The translations under genes and the position numbers were made by a program. The notes under the pieces were generated by a model that had not been told where the DNA came from, did not search any database, and worked only from the letters and a program-made list of their open reading frames with translations. Of a stretch of DNA of 64,000 nucleotides, positions 35,186-43,065 are shown in pieces. The DNA is from an uncultured Bacillaceae bacterium. GTDB taxonomy: Bacteria; Bacillota; Bacilli; Bacillales; Caldibacillaceae. Each line of letters opens with the position of its first letter. Position 1 is the first letter of the stretch. The stretch covers positions 6,798-70,797 of the forward strand of contig CALGAD010000118.1 of NCBI GenBank assembly GCA_937951955.1, given 5' to 3'.

Positions 35186-36652
35186 TTAGTTGTTGTTATT
35201 GTTTTTACCTGCTAGACTTTCGATAATTTCCTTAATATCAAGACCGGTAGACGCTTTTAATGAATGTTGCAAGCTCGTCATTAAATCGGTCGCATAACCG
35301 GTAACCTTATTGGCACCTTTGTTCTCGCCACTACCCCCTGTATCGACAACCGTAATTTTATCAATATTGGAAAGCGGGCTGGCCACTTGTTTGGCGTATT
35401 CTGGAAGCATTTTGAGAATCATATCGAGAATAGCGGCTTGACCGAATCGCTCGAAAGCTTCGGCAACCTTTTGTTTGGCCTCCGCTTCGGCAAGACCTTT
35501 CAGGCGGATAATTTCCGCTTCAGCTTCACCCTGCGCTCTTTCTGCTTCTGCTCTTGCCAGTCCGTCAATGCGAATTTTTTCTGCTTCCGCTTTTGCCAGA
35601 GATTCAATGCGATATTTTTCCGCTTCGGCTTCGGCAATTTCTCGCGCCTTATTCGCAGCAGCCGCCTGTTCAACAGCATAACGCTCGGCGTCCGCCTTTT
35701 TCTTAACTTCAGAGTCATATTGCTTCTCGCGCCGGAGAATTTCTTTTTCTTCGAGTTCGATTTGCTTCTCCCGCTCAATAATTTTAACTTGCATTTCTTG
35801 CTCGGTAACTTCCTGTCTTGCCCGGGCAGCCTCTAAATCGTAAGCCATGTCGGCGCGGGCTTTGGCAATATCTTGTTCCCGGCGGTATTCGGCAACTTTC
35901 AATTCCTTTTCCTTTTCGGCTTCGGCGATTTCTGTTGCGCGCTGGAGTTCGGCTTTTTTCGCTTCTTTTACCGCTTCGGCGCGCTTGATCCGTGTTTCTT
36001 TTTCTGCCTCGGCTTCGGCAATGGCGGCATCCCGTTTCACCTGGGCAATACGCGGTTTTCCTAACGATTCAAGATACCCGTTTTTGTCGCGTACATCTTT
36101 GATCGTAAAGGATACGATTGTAAGACCCATTTTCGCCAGATCCTGGGAAGCAACCCGCTGGACTTCCTGGGAGAATTTGTCACGGTTTTTGTAAATTTCT
36201 TCAACGGTCATCGAGCCGAGAATAGAACGGAGATGACCTTCTAGTACTTCGCGCGCTTCATTTTCTAACTCTTCCCGTTTTTTACCTAAGAATTGTTCCG
36301 CTGCTGTTGCAATTTCGGCAATCGTGCTGCCAACTTTTATAATCGCGACCCCATCAGCCATCACCGGTACCCCTTGTTCTGTGTATACTTCCGGGGTGGA
36401 AACATCGAGCTTAATCGATAACAGGCTGAGCGGTTCCGCTTTTTGAAAGACCGGGAAAACGAAAGTACCGCCACCGCGGATAATCTTAATCTTGTTCCCC
36501 GATTCATCGACGTGAACATTCTTATTGCCTAAAAAACTCCCGGTAACGATGAGTGCTTCATCCGGTCCGGCTGTCCGGTATTTTGTCACAAATACGCCGA
36601 TAAGGGCTAAAATAAGAACAACCGCAAAACCAATGACTATAAATATCATCAT
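35186..36652 (-). CDS. floT: Flotillin FloT (YuaG)
   Basis: 488 residues. An N-terminal hairpin membrane segment (residues 3-23), an SPFH/band-7 domain (about 25-200, with AEQFLGKKREELENEAREVL), then a long Ala/Glu-rich coiled coil with many AEAEKE-type repeats (residues 215-400) and a flotillin C-terminal region. FloT scaffolds functional membrane microdomains and membrane fluidity in B. subtilis. It follows the NfeD-family gene by 22 bases, the same pairing as yuaF-floT, under a sigma-W promoter. Terminator downstream. Confidence 0.95.
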   Translation of the reverse strand: MMIFIVIGFAVVLILALIGVFVTKYRTAGPDEALIVTGSFLGNKNVHVDESGNKIKIIRGGGTFVFPVFQKAEPLSLLSIKLDVSTPEVYTEQGVPVMADGVAIIKVGSTIAEIATAAEQFLGKKREELENEAREVLEGHLRSILGSMTVEEIYKNRDKFSQEVQRVASQDLAKMGLTIVSFTIKDVRDKNGYLESLGKPRIAQVKRDAAIAEAEAEKETRIKRAEAVKEAKKAELQRATEIAEAEKEKELKVAEYRREQDIAKARADMAYDLEAARARQEVTEQEMQVKIIEREKQIELEEKEILRREKQYDSEVKKKADAERYAVEQAAAANKAREIAEAEAEKYRIESLAKAEAEKIRIDGLARAEAERAQGEAEAEIIRLKGLAEAEAKQKVAEAFERFGQAAILDMILKMLPEYAKQVASPLSNIDKITVVDTGGSGENKGANKVTGYATDLMTSLQHSLKASTGLDIKEIIESLAGKNNNNN

Positions 36653-36674
36653 AGTAATCCTCCCTTTCTATTTT

Positions 36675-37220
36675 TTATTGATAAATTTTTGTTTCCTCAT
36701 ATGGAATGACATAAAGAACGCCATCTTTTACCTGGACAACAAGTACTTTAACTCCTTCAGGAATTTCATTTCCATCAAAACTTTTTGCCGCCTTGGCAAT
36801 GCGCCCGCTCACATTTTCCAGTAACACTTCACCGAAGCCGTCTTCAGGAATCGGGATAATCGTTTTGCCGATTTTCCCCTTTAGAGAATCTTCAGTGACT
36901 GCAAGCGAGTGTTCCGCCGACTTCATCGGGACGAGAACGAATAGATTGAGACATGTCGTTAATAAAAATCCTGCAACGGCTGCAATAACTAAAATCAAAA
37001 TACTGGACCAGGAAGTGGCGATTTCGAGGACATAACCAATCGCCGACACAAAGATGACGAAGCTGCCGATTAAGATCGGGTTGAAAAAGGGAATCCCTTC
37101 ATCCAGCCCTTCGAGAATATCACCAAACAAGGCGTATAGAAGAACAAAGATTCCCGAAAGGAAAAGAATGACAATATAAATAGTGGTGATGGAAAAGCCA
37201 AATAATTCCACATACATCAT
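36675..37220 (-). CDS. yuaF: NfeD-family membrane protein (YuaF)
   Basis: 181 residues. Three or four membrane helices in the first 105 residues, then a soluble OB-fold domain with the NfeD feature SLKGKIGKTIIPIPEDGFGE followed by VLLENVSGR. NfeD-family proteins partner with SPFH proteins; YuaF is encoded with FloT in B. subtilis and is needed for normal membrane behaviour. First gene of the yuaF-floT operon, behind the sigma-W promoter at 37254-37281. Confidence 0.9.
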   Translation of the reverse strand: MMYVELFGFSITTIYIVILFLSGIFVLLYALFGDILEGLDEGIPFFNPILIGSFVIFVSAIGYVLEIATSWSSILILVIAAVAGFLLTTCLNLFVLVPMKSAEHSLAVTEDSLKGKIGKTIIPIPEDGFGEVLLENVSGRIAKAAKSFDGNEIPEGVKVLVVQVKDGVLYVIPYEETKIYQ

Positions 37221-37253
37221 CCCTTTACAAATTAGGAAATAATTACACTAGTT

Positions 37254-37281
37254 TATACGTTTATTTTCTCCTTTGGTTTCA
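37254..37281 (-). promoter_or_regulatory. Sigma-W promoter of yuaF-floT
   Basis: On the minus strand TGAAAC (37276-37281), 16 bp, CGTA (37256-37259): exact match to the sigma-W consensus. The B. subtilis yuaF-floT operon is also sigma-W dependent. Confidence 0.88.
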
Positions 37282-37308
37282 TTCCAATGAAAAATTCAAT
37301 AAAAACAA

Positions 37309-37340
37309 TTGTCGTATTTTTCTAAAAATGATATCATTTT
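37309..37340 (+). promoter_or_regulatory. Promoter with palindromic operator for the SPFH-RHH operon
   Basis: TTGTCG (37309-37314), 17 bp, TATCAT (37332-37337). The -10 lies inside the perfect 16-bp palindrome AAAATGATATCATTTT (37325-37340). A dimeric repressor bound there would block RNA polymerase; the ribbon-helix-helix protein of this operon is the natural candidate. Confidence 0.6.
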
Positions 37341-37370
37341 AATATCTAAATAATATGAGGAGGGAGCCGA

Positions 37371-38213
37371 ATGACCGAGAAAAAAGCGTGGGCGATGAAT
37401 GGTTATTTGGGAATTTTAATGATTGTCTTTTCATTCATTTGTGCAATTATTTTTCTTCTGATGCTGCAGCCGGTTTTATCTATCCTCTTTTTACTGATCG
37501 CGATTTTGTTAGCTAGCGGGATCACAATTGTTCAACCGAATCAAGCGAAAGTATTGCTATTTTTCGGACGTTATATGGGAAGCATCCGGGAAAGTGGTCT
37601 ATTTCTAACGGTCCCCCTGACGAAACGCCGGACGATCTCTTTGCGAGTCCGCAATTTTAATAGCAATAAACTGAAAGTAAATGATGTGGATGGAAACCCG
37701 ATCGAAATCGCTGCCGTTGTCGTTTTTAAAGTCGTCGATACGGCCAAAGCAGTTTTTGATGTGGATGATTATGAAGAGTTCGTGGAAATTCAAAGTGAAA
37801 CGGCGATTCGCCATGTGGCAACGAAATATCCTTACGACACGTTTGAACATGAGGAAATCAGTTTGCGGGCAAATGGTGAGGAAATCGCCCAGGAGCTAAC
37901 GAAAAATTTACAGGAGAGACTCGATGTAGCGGGAGTTAAAGTTCTGGAAGCAAGACTGACCCATTTGGCCTATTCAACAGAAATTGCCAGCGCCATGCTG
38001 CAAAGACAGCAAGCCCGGGCCATCCTCGCAGCCAGACAAAAAATTGTGGAAGGGGCTGTATCCATGGCTGAAATGGCCGTGCACCGACTGGAGAAGGACG
38101 GTGTGCTCGATTTAGATGAGGAACGGAAAATGCAAATGATTAATAATTTGCTAGTGGCGATTATTTCAGATCGCGGCGCCCAGCCCATCATTAATACCGG
38201 TTCACTCTATTGA
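37371..38213 (+). CDS. SPFH domain membrane protein (stomatin/prohibitin-like)
   Basis: 280 residues. Two membrane segments (about residues 10-60), then an SPFH/band-7 domain starting at [20 protein letters not shown] and including [21 protein letters not shown] and [23 protein letters not shown] sequence, and a short helical C terminus. SPFH proteins form oligomeric membrane cages. It is divergent from yuaF-floT (promoters about 30 bp apart) but unrelated to the sigma-W motif. Ribosome binding site AGGAGGG. It is followed 17 bases later by a 55-residue ribbon-helix-helix protein, a pairing I also recall from other Firmicutes. Confidence 0.9.
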   Translation: MTEKKAWAMNGYLGILMIVFSFICAIIFLLMLQPVLSILFLLIAILLASGITIVQPNQAKVLLFFGRYMGSIRESGLFLTVPLTKRRTISLRVRNFNSNKLKVNDVDGNPIEIAAVVVFKVVDTAKAVFDVDDYEEFVEIQSETAIRHVATKYPYDTFEHEEISLRANGEEIAQELTKNLQERLDVAGVKVLEARLTHLAYSTEIASAMLQRQQARAILAARQKIVEGAVSMAEMAVHRLEKDGVLDLDEERKMQMINNLLVAIISDRGAQPIINTGSLY

Positions 38214-38229
38214 TGTAAAGAGTGATTGT

Positions 38230-38397
38230 ATGGCAAAAAAGAAAAATTTTCCACTCCGCATTGATCCAGACCTTTACGAAGTGATCGCGCGCTGGGCAGA
38301 AGATGAGTTCCGCAGTGTCAATAGCCACATCGAATTTTTGTTACGCGAGGCAGCGAAAAAACACGGTAAATTAAAAAAAGAAAATCGGAATCGATGA
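38230..38397 (+). CDS. Arc-like ribbon-helix-helix protein, 55 residues
   Basis: Short gene from ATG 38230, AGAG seven bases upstream. The sequence MAKKKNFPLRIDPDLYEVIA and SVNSHIEFLLREAAKKHGK is a typical ribbon-helix-helix fold: one strand (FPLRI), helix A (PDLYEVIARWAEDE) and helix B after the SVNS turn. Such proteins bind DNA as dimers or act as antitoxins. No toxin gene is adjacent; it is cotranscribed with the SPFH gene and may autoregulate through the palindrome at 37325-37340. A terminator overlaps its stop codon. Confidence 0.85.
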   Translation: MAKKKNFPLRIDPDLYEVIARWAEDEFRSVNSHIEFLLREAAKKHGKLKKENRNR

Positions 38398-38430
38398 GAG
38401 AATGTTTTCGAAGCATTCTCTTTTTTTATT
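38396..38430 (+). terminator. Terminator of the SPFH-RHH operon
   Basis: AGAGAATG with CATTCTCT, followed by a run of seven T. It begins at the RHH stop codon. Confidence 0.88.
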
Positions 38431-38603
38431 TTAACTTGTCAAATTTTTTATTATTGAACTGTTTCCATACTGATGGAAATAAGCGATGTTGAATATGTAT
38501 TATAGATGTGCTGAAAAATTTTGCAGTGAAAGCATACTTATGTTTCATTTTTCACATTTTCTAGTACAATAGATTTGGAATATGTAAATAAAGGAGAATG
38601 GTA

Positions 38604-39962
38604 GTGGCTGCGGAAAAAGGTGTTATTAAAGATCCTTCTCTTTTTTCGATTACCTGGCCCCTATTTATAGAAATCTCTCTCCATATGAGTTTAGGAATTT
38701 TGGCCACGTTGATTTTGAGCCATTATTCCGATAATGCAGTTGCCGGGGTGGGCGTGAGCAACCAGGTATTAAACTTATTTATTCTCGTCTTTAATGTAAC
38801 CGCTGTCGGTACTACGATTTTAGTTGGCCAGAGTATCGGAGCAGAACGCATCGATCGGGCAAGGCGTCTCAGTAAATCTTCCTTTGGAGTAAATTTTTGG
38901 GTCGGCATCATTATCACCGTTTTTGTTTTTGTCTTTGGTGAAATGTTATTGCGATTTTACGGTTTAGAAGGTGCCGTTCACATATACGCTTTAACCTTTT
39001 TGAAGATTACTAGCATATCCTTATTCCTGGAAGCTTTGTCTTTAGTACTCGGCTCGATTTTACGCAGTTATGGATACACGAAGGAGACAATGGTCGTCAC
39101 AGTCTTAATGAATCTTATCAGCGTTACCGGTAACTACATATCCGTTACCGGAGCGTTCGGCTTTCCTGTTACTGGAGTAACCGGTGTTGCCTGGTCCATC
39201 GTCATTGCCCGTTTGTTCGCCGTATTAGCCCTCATGATACTAGTTTATAAGATACTGGCATTAAAGTTTGAAGTGAAAGATGTATTCAACATTCCACTGC
39301 AAGATGTACGGGATATTTTATCCATCGGTCTCCCTTCTGCCGGGGAGAACCTTTCTTATCACATTTCCCAAATTGTCATTACCGGATTTGTCGCAACGCT
39401 AGGTGCAGCAGCGCTTTCTGCCCGCGTTTATATTTTAAATATTTCCATGGTTTGCTTTTTGTTTTCAACCGCAATTGCTCAGGGAACTCAACTTCTCGTA
39501 GCCCGCTACATCGGCTCGCGGCAATTTGATCGCGCATTTAAACGCGGAATGCGTACATTAAAGTTAGCCATGATCGTTTCCTTTGCTGTTTCCTTGTTCA
39601 TCGCTCTAATCGGACGACCGATATTAGAAATATTTACGGAAAATGAGACGATTATCGCCATTGCCTTACCGGTCTTATGGGCCATCGTCTTTATCGAACC
39701 GGGTCGCGCCATGAACCTTGTGTTAATGGGTTCATTGAAATCAGCCGGTGATGTCCGCTTCCCCGTTGTCATCGGTGTGATTTGTATGTGGGGCGTTGCC
39801 GTTGTATTCAGCTATTTTCTCGGTCTTAAAATCGGACTCGGCTTGTTAGGAGTATGGATTGCCCAGGGATTTGACGAATGGATTCGCGGCTTATTTGCCG
39901 TACGGCGCTGGAAGACACAAACATGGCGCAAGAAATTGGTTAATGAAGGTTTACAAGTGTAA
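38604..39962 (+). CDS. MATE family efflux transporter
   Basis: 452 residues from GTG 38604: AAGGAG ends seven bases before it, while the ATG six bases earlier is too close to that site. Twelve membrane helices in two related halves, with MATE features such as FIEISLHMSLGILATLILSH and, in half two, SIGLPSAGENLSYHISQIVI and GAAALSARVYILNISM. These exporters expel cationic drugs or metabolites with Na+ or H+. Substrate unknown. Isolated gene with its own terminator; a 21-bp repeat array follows. Confidence 0.9.
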   Translation: MAAEKGVIKDPSLFSITWPLFIEISLHMSLGILATLILSHYSDNAVAGVGVSNQVLNLFILVFNVTAVGTTILVGQSIGAERIDRARRLSKSSFGVNFWVGIIITVFVFVFGEMLLRFYGLEGAVHIYALTFLKITSISLFLEALSLVLGSILRSYGYTKETMVVTVLMNLISVTGNYISVTGAFGFPVTGVTGVAWSIVIARLFAVLALMILVYKILALKFEVKDVFNIPLQDVRDILSIGLPSAGENLSYHISQIVITGFVATLGAAALSARVYILNISMVCFLFSTAIAQGTQLLVARYIGSRQFDRAFKRGMRTLKLAMIVSFAVSLFIALIGRPILEIFTENETIIAIALPVLWAIVFIEPGRAMNLVLMGSLKSAGDVRFPVVIGVICMWGVAVVFSYFLGLKIGLGLLGVWIAQGFDEWIRGLFAVRRWKTQTWRKKLVNEGLQV

Positions 39963-39968
39963 TCGAGC

Positions 39969-40004
39969 CAAACGGTCCTTCTGGTTAGGACCGTTTTTTT
40001 ATTT
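39969..40004 (+). terminator. MATE gene terminator
   Basis: AAACGGTCCT pairs with AGGACCGTTT, then TTTTT. Confidence 0.9.
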
Positions 40005-40120
40005 ATGAGTTCGTTTCGTTTTTCATCGGGGAAAGTGGAATGATAATATAATCATAAATCCCGGGGACCTGGAATAAATTTCATTTAGCAACCAGGCTAG
40101 GAACATTTTAAAAGAATTTT

Positions 40121-40309
40121 GAGTCATTTCACCCGGGATTTGGGCAAATTTCACCGAAATATGGGTAAATTCCGCTGAAATTCGGGTAAATTCAATCCGG
40201 ATTTGAGTATTTTCAGACTTTATTCGAGTAAATTCACCGAACATTCGGGTAAATCTTCTGCTGATTTGAGTAATTCTGGCTTCAATTTGGGCAAATCTAG
40301 CATTTTAAA
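40121..40309. repeat. 21-bp periodic array, GAGTAAATT type (9 units)
   Basis: Nine units start every 21 bp from 40121 (40121, 40142, 40163 ... 40289), and a weak tenth may precede at 40100. Conserved positions are 1-9 (GRGYAAWTY) and 18-21 (ATTT or ATTC), so across junctions the core is ATTTGAGTAAAT, a dyad with ATTT/AAAT arms; positions 10-17 vary freely. No gene is present; the minus-strand frame here translates the repeat. It lies between the MATE terminator and the AhpD-like gene. Confidence 0.9.
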
Positions 40310-40375
40310 AAAGAAACTTGGCAAACTTAGAATAGTTACAGGGAAAGCTAACTAAAATTTATAGGAGGGATATTC

Positions 40376-41029
40376 ATGGCAGGGAATTTTTATGAGAAAA
40401 GTCATGTTTATAACTTGAAATTATTAAAAGATCTGGTACCTGAACAGCTTAAAGCATGGCGCGATTTCAGCAGTGCCGTGATGAAAGATGGCGCTCTATC
40501 ACTAAAAGAAAAAGAAATTATCGCCGTGACGATTGCGCACATTACTGAATGCCCCTATTGCATCGATTACCATACCAAACAGGCGAAAAAGCAAGGTGTC
40601 ACACTCACTGAATTAGCAGAAGCGGTCTTTGTTGCTATGGCAATCGAAGCTGGCGGCGGTGTAACCCATAGCACCCATGTACATAATGCTCAAAACACCG
40701 ATGCTTCCGATGTCCTCTATGCTAGAAGCAACTTAAAAAATCTCAATCAGCTTGGAAAATATGCGCCGGAAGCATTTAAAGCTTATTCTAACTTCAGCGC
40801 CACCGCCACAAAAGAAGGAACTTTATCTGCGAAGTTTAAAGAAATCATTGCCGTCGCGGTTGCCCATGCCACCCAATGTCCGTACTGCATCGATGTGCAT
40901 ACGAAAAAAGCCGTGAAACTGGGCGCAACCAACGAAGAATTAGCAGAAGCCATTATGGTTGCTTCGGAATTGCGGGCTGGTGGTGCTTACTCCCATCTTG
41001 CGAATATGATTCAAAGTTATAATGAATAG
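40376..41029 (+). CDS. Tandem carboxymuconolactone decarboxylase/AhpD-like protein
   Basis: 217 residues made of two homologous CMD domains. Each has the AhpD active-site motif: ECPYCIDYHTKQAKKQG (about residue 60) and QCPYCIDVHTKKAVKLG (about 167), with the CxxC pair and the downstream His. AhpD-type proteins act as alkylhydroperoxidases or thiol reductant carriers in the cytoplasm. The duplication within one chain mimics the dimer interface. Start ATG 40376 with AGGAGGG upstream. Likely monocistronic or cotranscribed with the acetyltransferase 98 bases on; a hairpin without T-tract lies between. Confidence 0.87.
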   Translation: MAGNFYEKSHVYNLKLLKDLVPEQLKAWRDFSSAVMKDGALSLKEKEIIAVTIAHITECPYCIDYHTKQAKKQGVTLTELAEAVFVAMAIEAGGGVTHSTHVHNAQNTDASDVLYARSNLKNLNQLGKYAPEAFKAYSNFSATATKEGTLSAKFKEIIAVAVAHATQCPYCIDVHTKKAVKLGATNEELAEAIMVASELRAGGAYSHLANMIQSYNE

Positions 41030-41127
41030 TCCGAATTTAACCCCGCAACTTGTTAGCGGGGCTCCGCATAGATACAATGAATTTACAGACAAACGGAAAT
41101 CACTTCGCCGAAGGAAGAGGAGTAAAC

Positions 41128-41685
41128 TTGGAAAGAAAGCTACCTACAGTCACTTTAAGAGAGTTAAAACTAAGTGATGCAGAAGACCGCTACAGATGGT
41201 GTCTTGATAAAGAAGTCACTGCATACCTCAATTTCCCGGATAAGTATCCCCCATTTACGTTAGAGGAAACGAAGCAGTGGATTGTGAAGTGTATGAATAA
41301 AACCAATGGCTATGACCAAAAAGCAATTCTCGATGAAAATGGGAAACATATCGGCTGGATTGATTTGAAAAATATCGATCGCTTAAATAAACATGCTGAA
41401 TTGGGCATCGCCATCGGAGAAAAGAGCTACTGGGGGAAAGGATACGGAATGGCTGCGATGAAAGAAATGCTCGATTACGGTTTTCACCAATTAGGCTTGA
41501 ATAAAATTTGGTTGCGTGTTGATATCGACAATCAACGAGCGATTCAATCTTACAAACGAATGGGATATGTTGAAGAAGGGATATTAAGGCAGGATCGATT
41601 GCGCAACGGTAAATTTATCGATCGCTTGCGAATGAGTATTCTCAAAGAAGAGTTTATAAAAATGAAAAAAGGGGCTGTCCAATAA
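41128..41685 (+). CDS. GNAT N-acetyltransferase (RimJ/RimL type), 3' end formed by a repeat element
   Basis: 185 residues from UUG 41128 (GAGGAG five bases upstream). RimJ-like order: TVTLRELKLSDAEDRYRW at the N terminus, IGWIDLKNID, the acetyl-CoA loop GEKSYWGKGYGMAAMKEML, and NQRAIQSYKRMGYVEEGILR. Members acetylate protein N termini, antibiotics or metabolites; no substrate is evident. The last four codons and the TAA lie inside the 122-bp element at 41671. The stop exists because this copy has CCAATAAG where the other two have CCAAAAAG. Confidence 0.87.
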   Translation: MERKLPTVTLRELKLSDAEDRYRWCLDKEVTAYLNFPDKYPPFTLEETKQWIVKCMNKTNGYDQKAILDENGKHIGWIDLKNIDRLNKHAELGIAIGEKSYWGKGYGMAAMKEMLDYGFHQLGLNKIWLRVDIDNQRAIQSYKRMGYVEEGILRQDRLRNGKFIDRLRMSILKEEFIKMKKGAVQ

Positions 41686-41792
41686 GTCGTATTTTCGACT
41701 TTTGGATGCCCCTTTTGTTTGTTCAAGAACCTTGATAAATCAACATTCTGGTTTAGTTCAACTTGAAATAATTTTACTTTTTGGACAGCCCC
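41671..41792 (+). mobile_element. 122-bp MITE-like element, copy 2
   Basis: Same length and ends as copy 1, one base different; that base creates the stop codon of the acetyltransferase gene. The element's left hairpin can also act as that gene's terminator. Confidence 0.87.
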
Positions 41793-41896
41793 CTTTTTTC
41801 GTCTGCTCCGGCTTCATTCATCTGACCCTTCTTAAAAAGCCACAAGTTCCCGGCAGCCGGACATCGGTCATAACCAATTTAGCCAAACTCCTGGAA

Positions 41897-42541
41897 TTAT
41901 TCTTTCTTTTCTTCTTCCAGCACTTTATTTAACACCTCTACAAAAACTTCCAGAGGTTGGGCACCGGATACGGCGTACTTATTATTAAATACGAAAAACG
42001 GAACGCCGCGAACACCGATCTGGTAAGCCAGGCGAATATCCCGGTTCACCTCATCCGCATATTGATCGGATTGTAACACCTGTTCCACTTTCTCCCGTTC
42101 CAGTCCGACTTCCTCCGCAAGCTCCAGTAATGTGTCCCTGTCACTTAAGAGTCTCGATTCAGTGAAATAGGCATAAAATAACCGCTCCGTAATTTCCTTG
42201 GCCTTTCCTGCTTCCGATGCATAATGAAATAAACGATGGGCATCAAACGTATTGCTATATTTCATATCATCAAAATTGTAGTCCAGACCGACTTCTTTCG
42301 CTCTTTCCGAAATTTGCCTGTTCATAGCAATAACTTGCTCAGCAGGTATATTTTTTAACTCCGAAAACGTTTCTGTAAAAGTTTTCCCCGGATCGTATTG
42401 CGCATCCGGATCCAATTGATAACTGCGGTAATGAACATCAATTTCTTCCTCTTCCGGCAATTGCTCAATCGCCTGTTCTAACAGCCGCTTTCCTATATAA
42501 CAAAATGGACAGACAAAATCAGACCAGACATCAATTCTCAT
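41897..42541 (-). CDS. DsbA-family oxidoreductase (FrnE-like)
   Basis: 214 residues. Thioredoxin-fold CPFC motif at residues 11-14 (DFVCPFCYIGKRLLEQAI), a helical insertion, and the cis-Pro region GVRGVPFFVFNNKYAVSGAQP. No signal peptide, so it is a cytoplasmic member of the FrnE group, which includes disulfide isomerase-like and 2-hydroxychromene isomerase-like proteins linked to oxidative or metal stress. Start ATG 42541 has AGGAGCGGG nearby. Single gene. Confidence 0.88.
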   Translation of the reverse strand: MRIDVWSDFVCPFCYIGKRLLEQAIEQLPEEEEIDVHYRSYQLDPDAQYDPGKTFTETFSELKNIPAEQVIAMNRQISERAKEVGLDYNFDDMKYSNTFDAHRLFHYASEAGKAKEITERLFYAYFTESRLLSDRDTLLELAEEVGLEREKVEQVLQSDQYADEVNRDIRLAYQIGVRGVPFFVFNNKYAVSGAQPLEVFVEVLNKVLEEEKKE

Positions 42542-42811
42542 TATCTCCCGCTCCTTCCCATTTTACCGTCACGGAAATGAAAACTCCGTTATTTTCCATT
42601 TTCACCATCATAATGGCTATCCATCTGAATAGCAACTCAAACGAATTCAGCGAAAGTTCGATTGTAAAAAAGATTTTTTTCAAAAACATCAAATAACTAA
42701 ATTATCCCAATTTTTTTAACAGACAAACAACTTAAACTCATTGTCAATAAGTAAAACTTCAGAAACAATTTTAAAATAGGAAATTTGAATAATATTATAG
42801 TATAATTATTT

Positions 42812-42913
42812 TGATACAGTTTATTCTGATATTTACAGAAAATATCCTATCAGTTACGCGACGATCTGATAGAACCAATCCTTTCCAGGCGTGAATGATT
42901 ATTCATGCTTTTT
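42812..42913 (+). ncRNA. Candidate small RNA or leader attenuator upstream of the GGDEF-EAL gene
   Basis: TATAAT stands at 42801-42806, without a good -35. Downstream come a hairpin CTATCAG (42847-42853) with CTGATAG (42866-42872) and a terminator-like hairpin GCGTGAAT/ATTCATGC (42889-42908) followed by TTTTT. This would give an RNA of about 100 nt, 150 bp before the next gene. It lacks the conserved core of GEMM-I or GEMM-II c-di-GMP riboswitches. Confidence 0.35.
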
Positions 42914-43065
42914 AATCGTGTTTAGATTGTTCAGTTGAAAACAACTCGATCAAAACCTTACTCGATCAAGTCCATACAAATTCGGGATGCCCACAACATT
43001 TTGTCTATACATAAAGCAAACTTTTCACTTAGAAATGAAACGGCTGTGAAAGAAGGTGTACCCCC

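Noticed and set aside
35387..35836. 149-codon frame antisense to floT
   Set aside because: The Phe-rich translation is the mirror of the Glu/Lys/Ala coiled coil; floT itself is unambiguous.
38230..38397. Toxin-antitoxin module for the RHH protein
   Set aside because: The adjacent genes encode an SPFH scaffold and a MATE transporter, neither of which is a toxin family.
40023..40244. Minus-strand frame of 73 codons with a seven-residue repeat
   Set aside because: It is the translation of the 21-bp array, has no ribosome binding site and runs through non-repeat DNA at its end.
42812..42913. c-di-GMP riboswitch upstream of the GGDEF-EAL gene
   Set aside because: The conserved GEMM core sequences are absent; only generic hairpins are seen.
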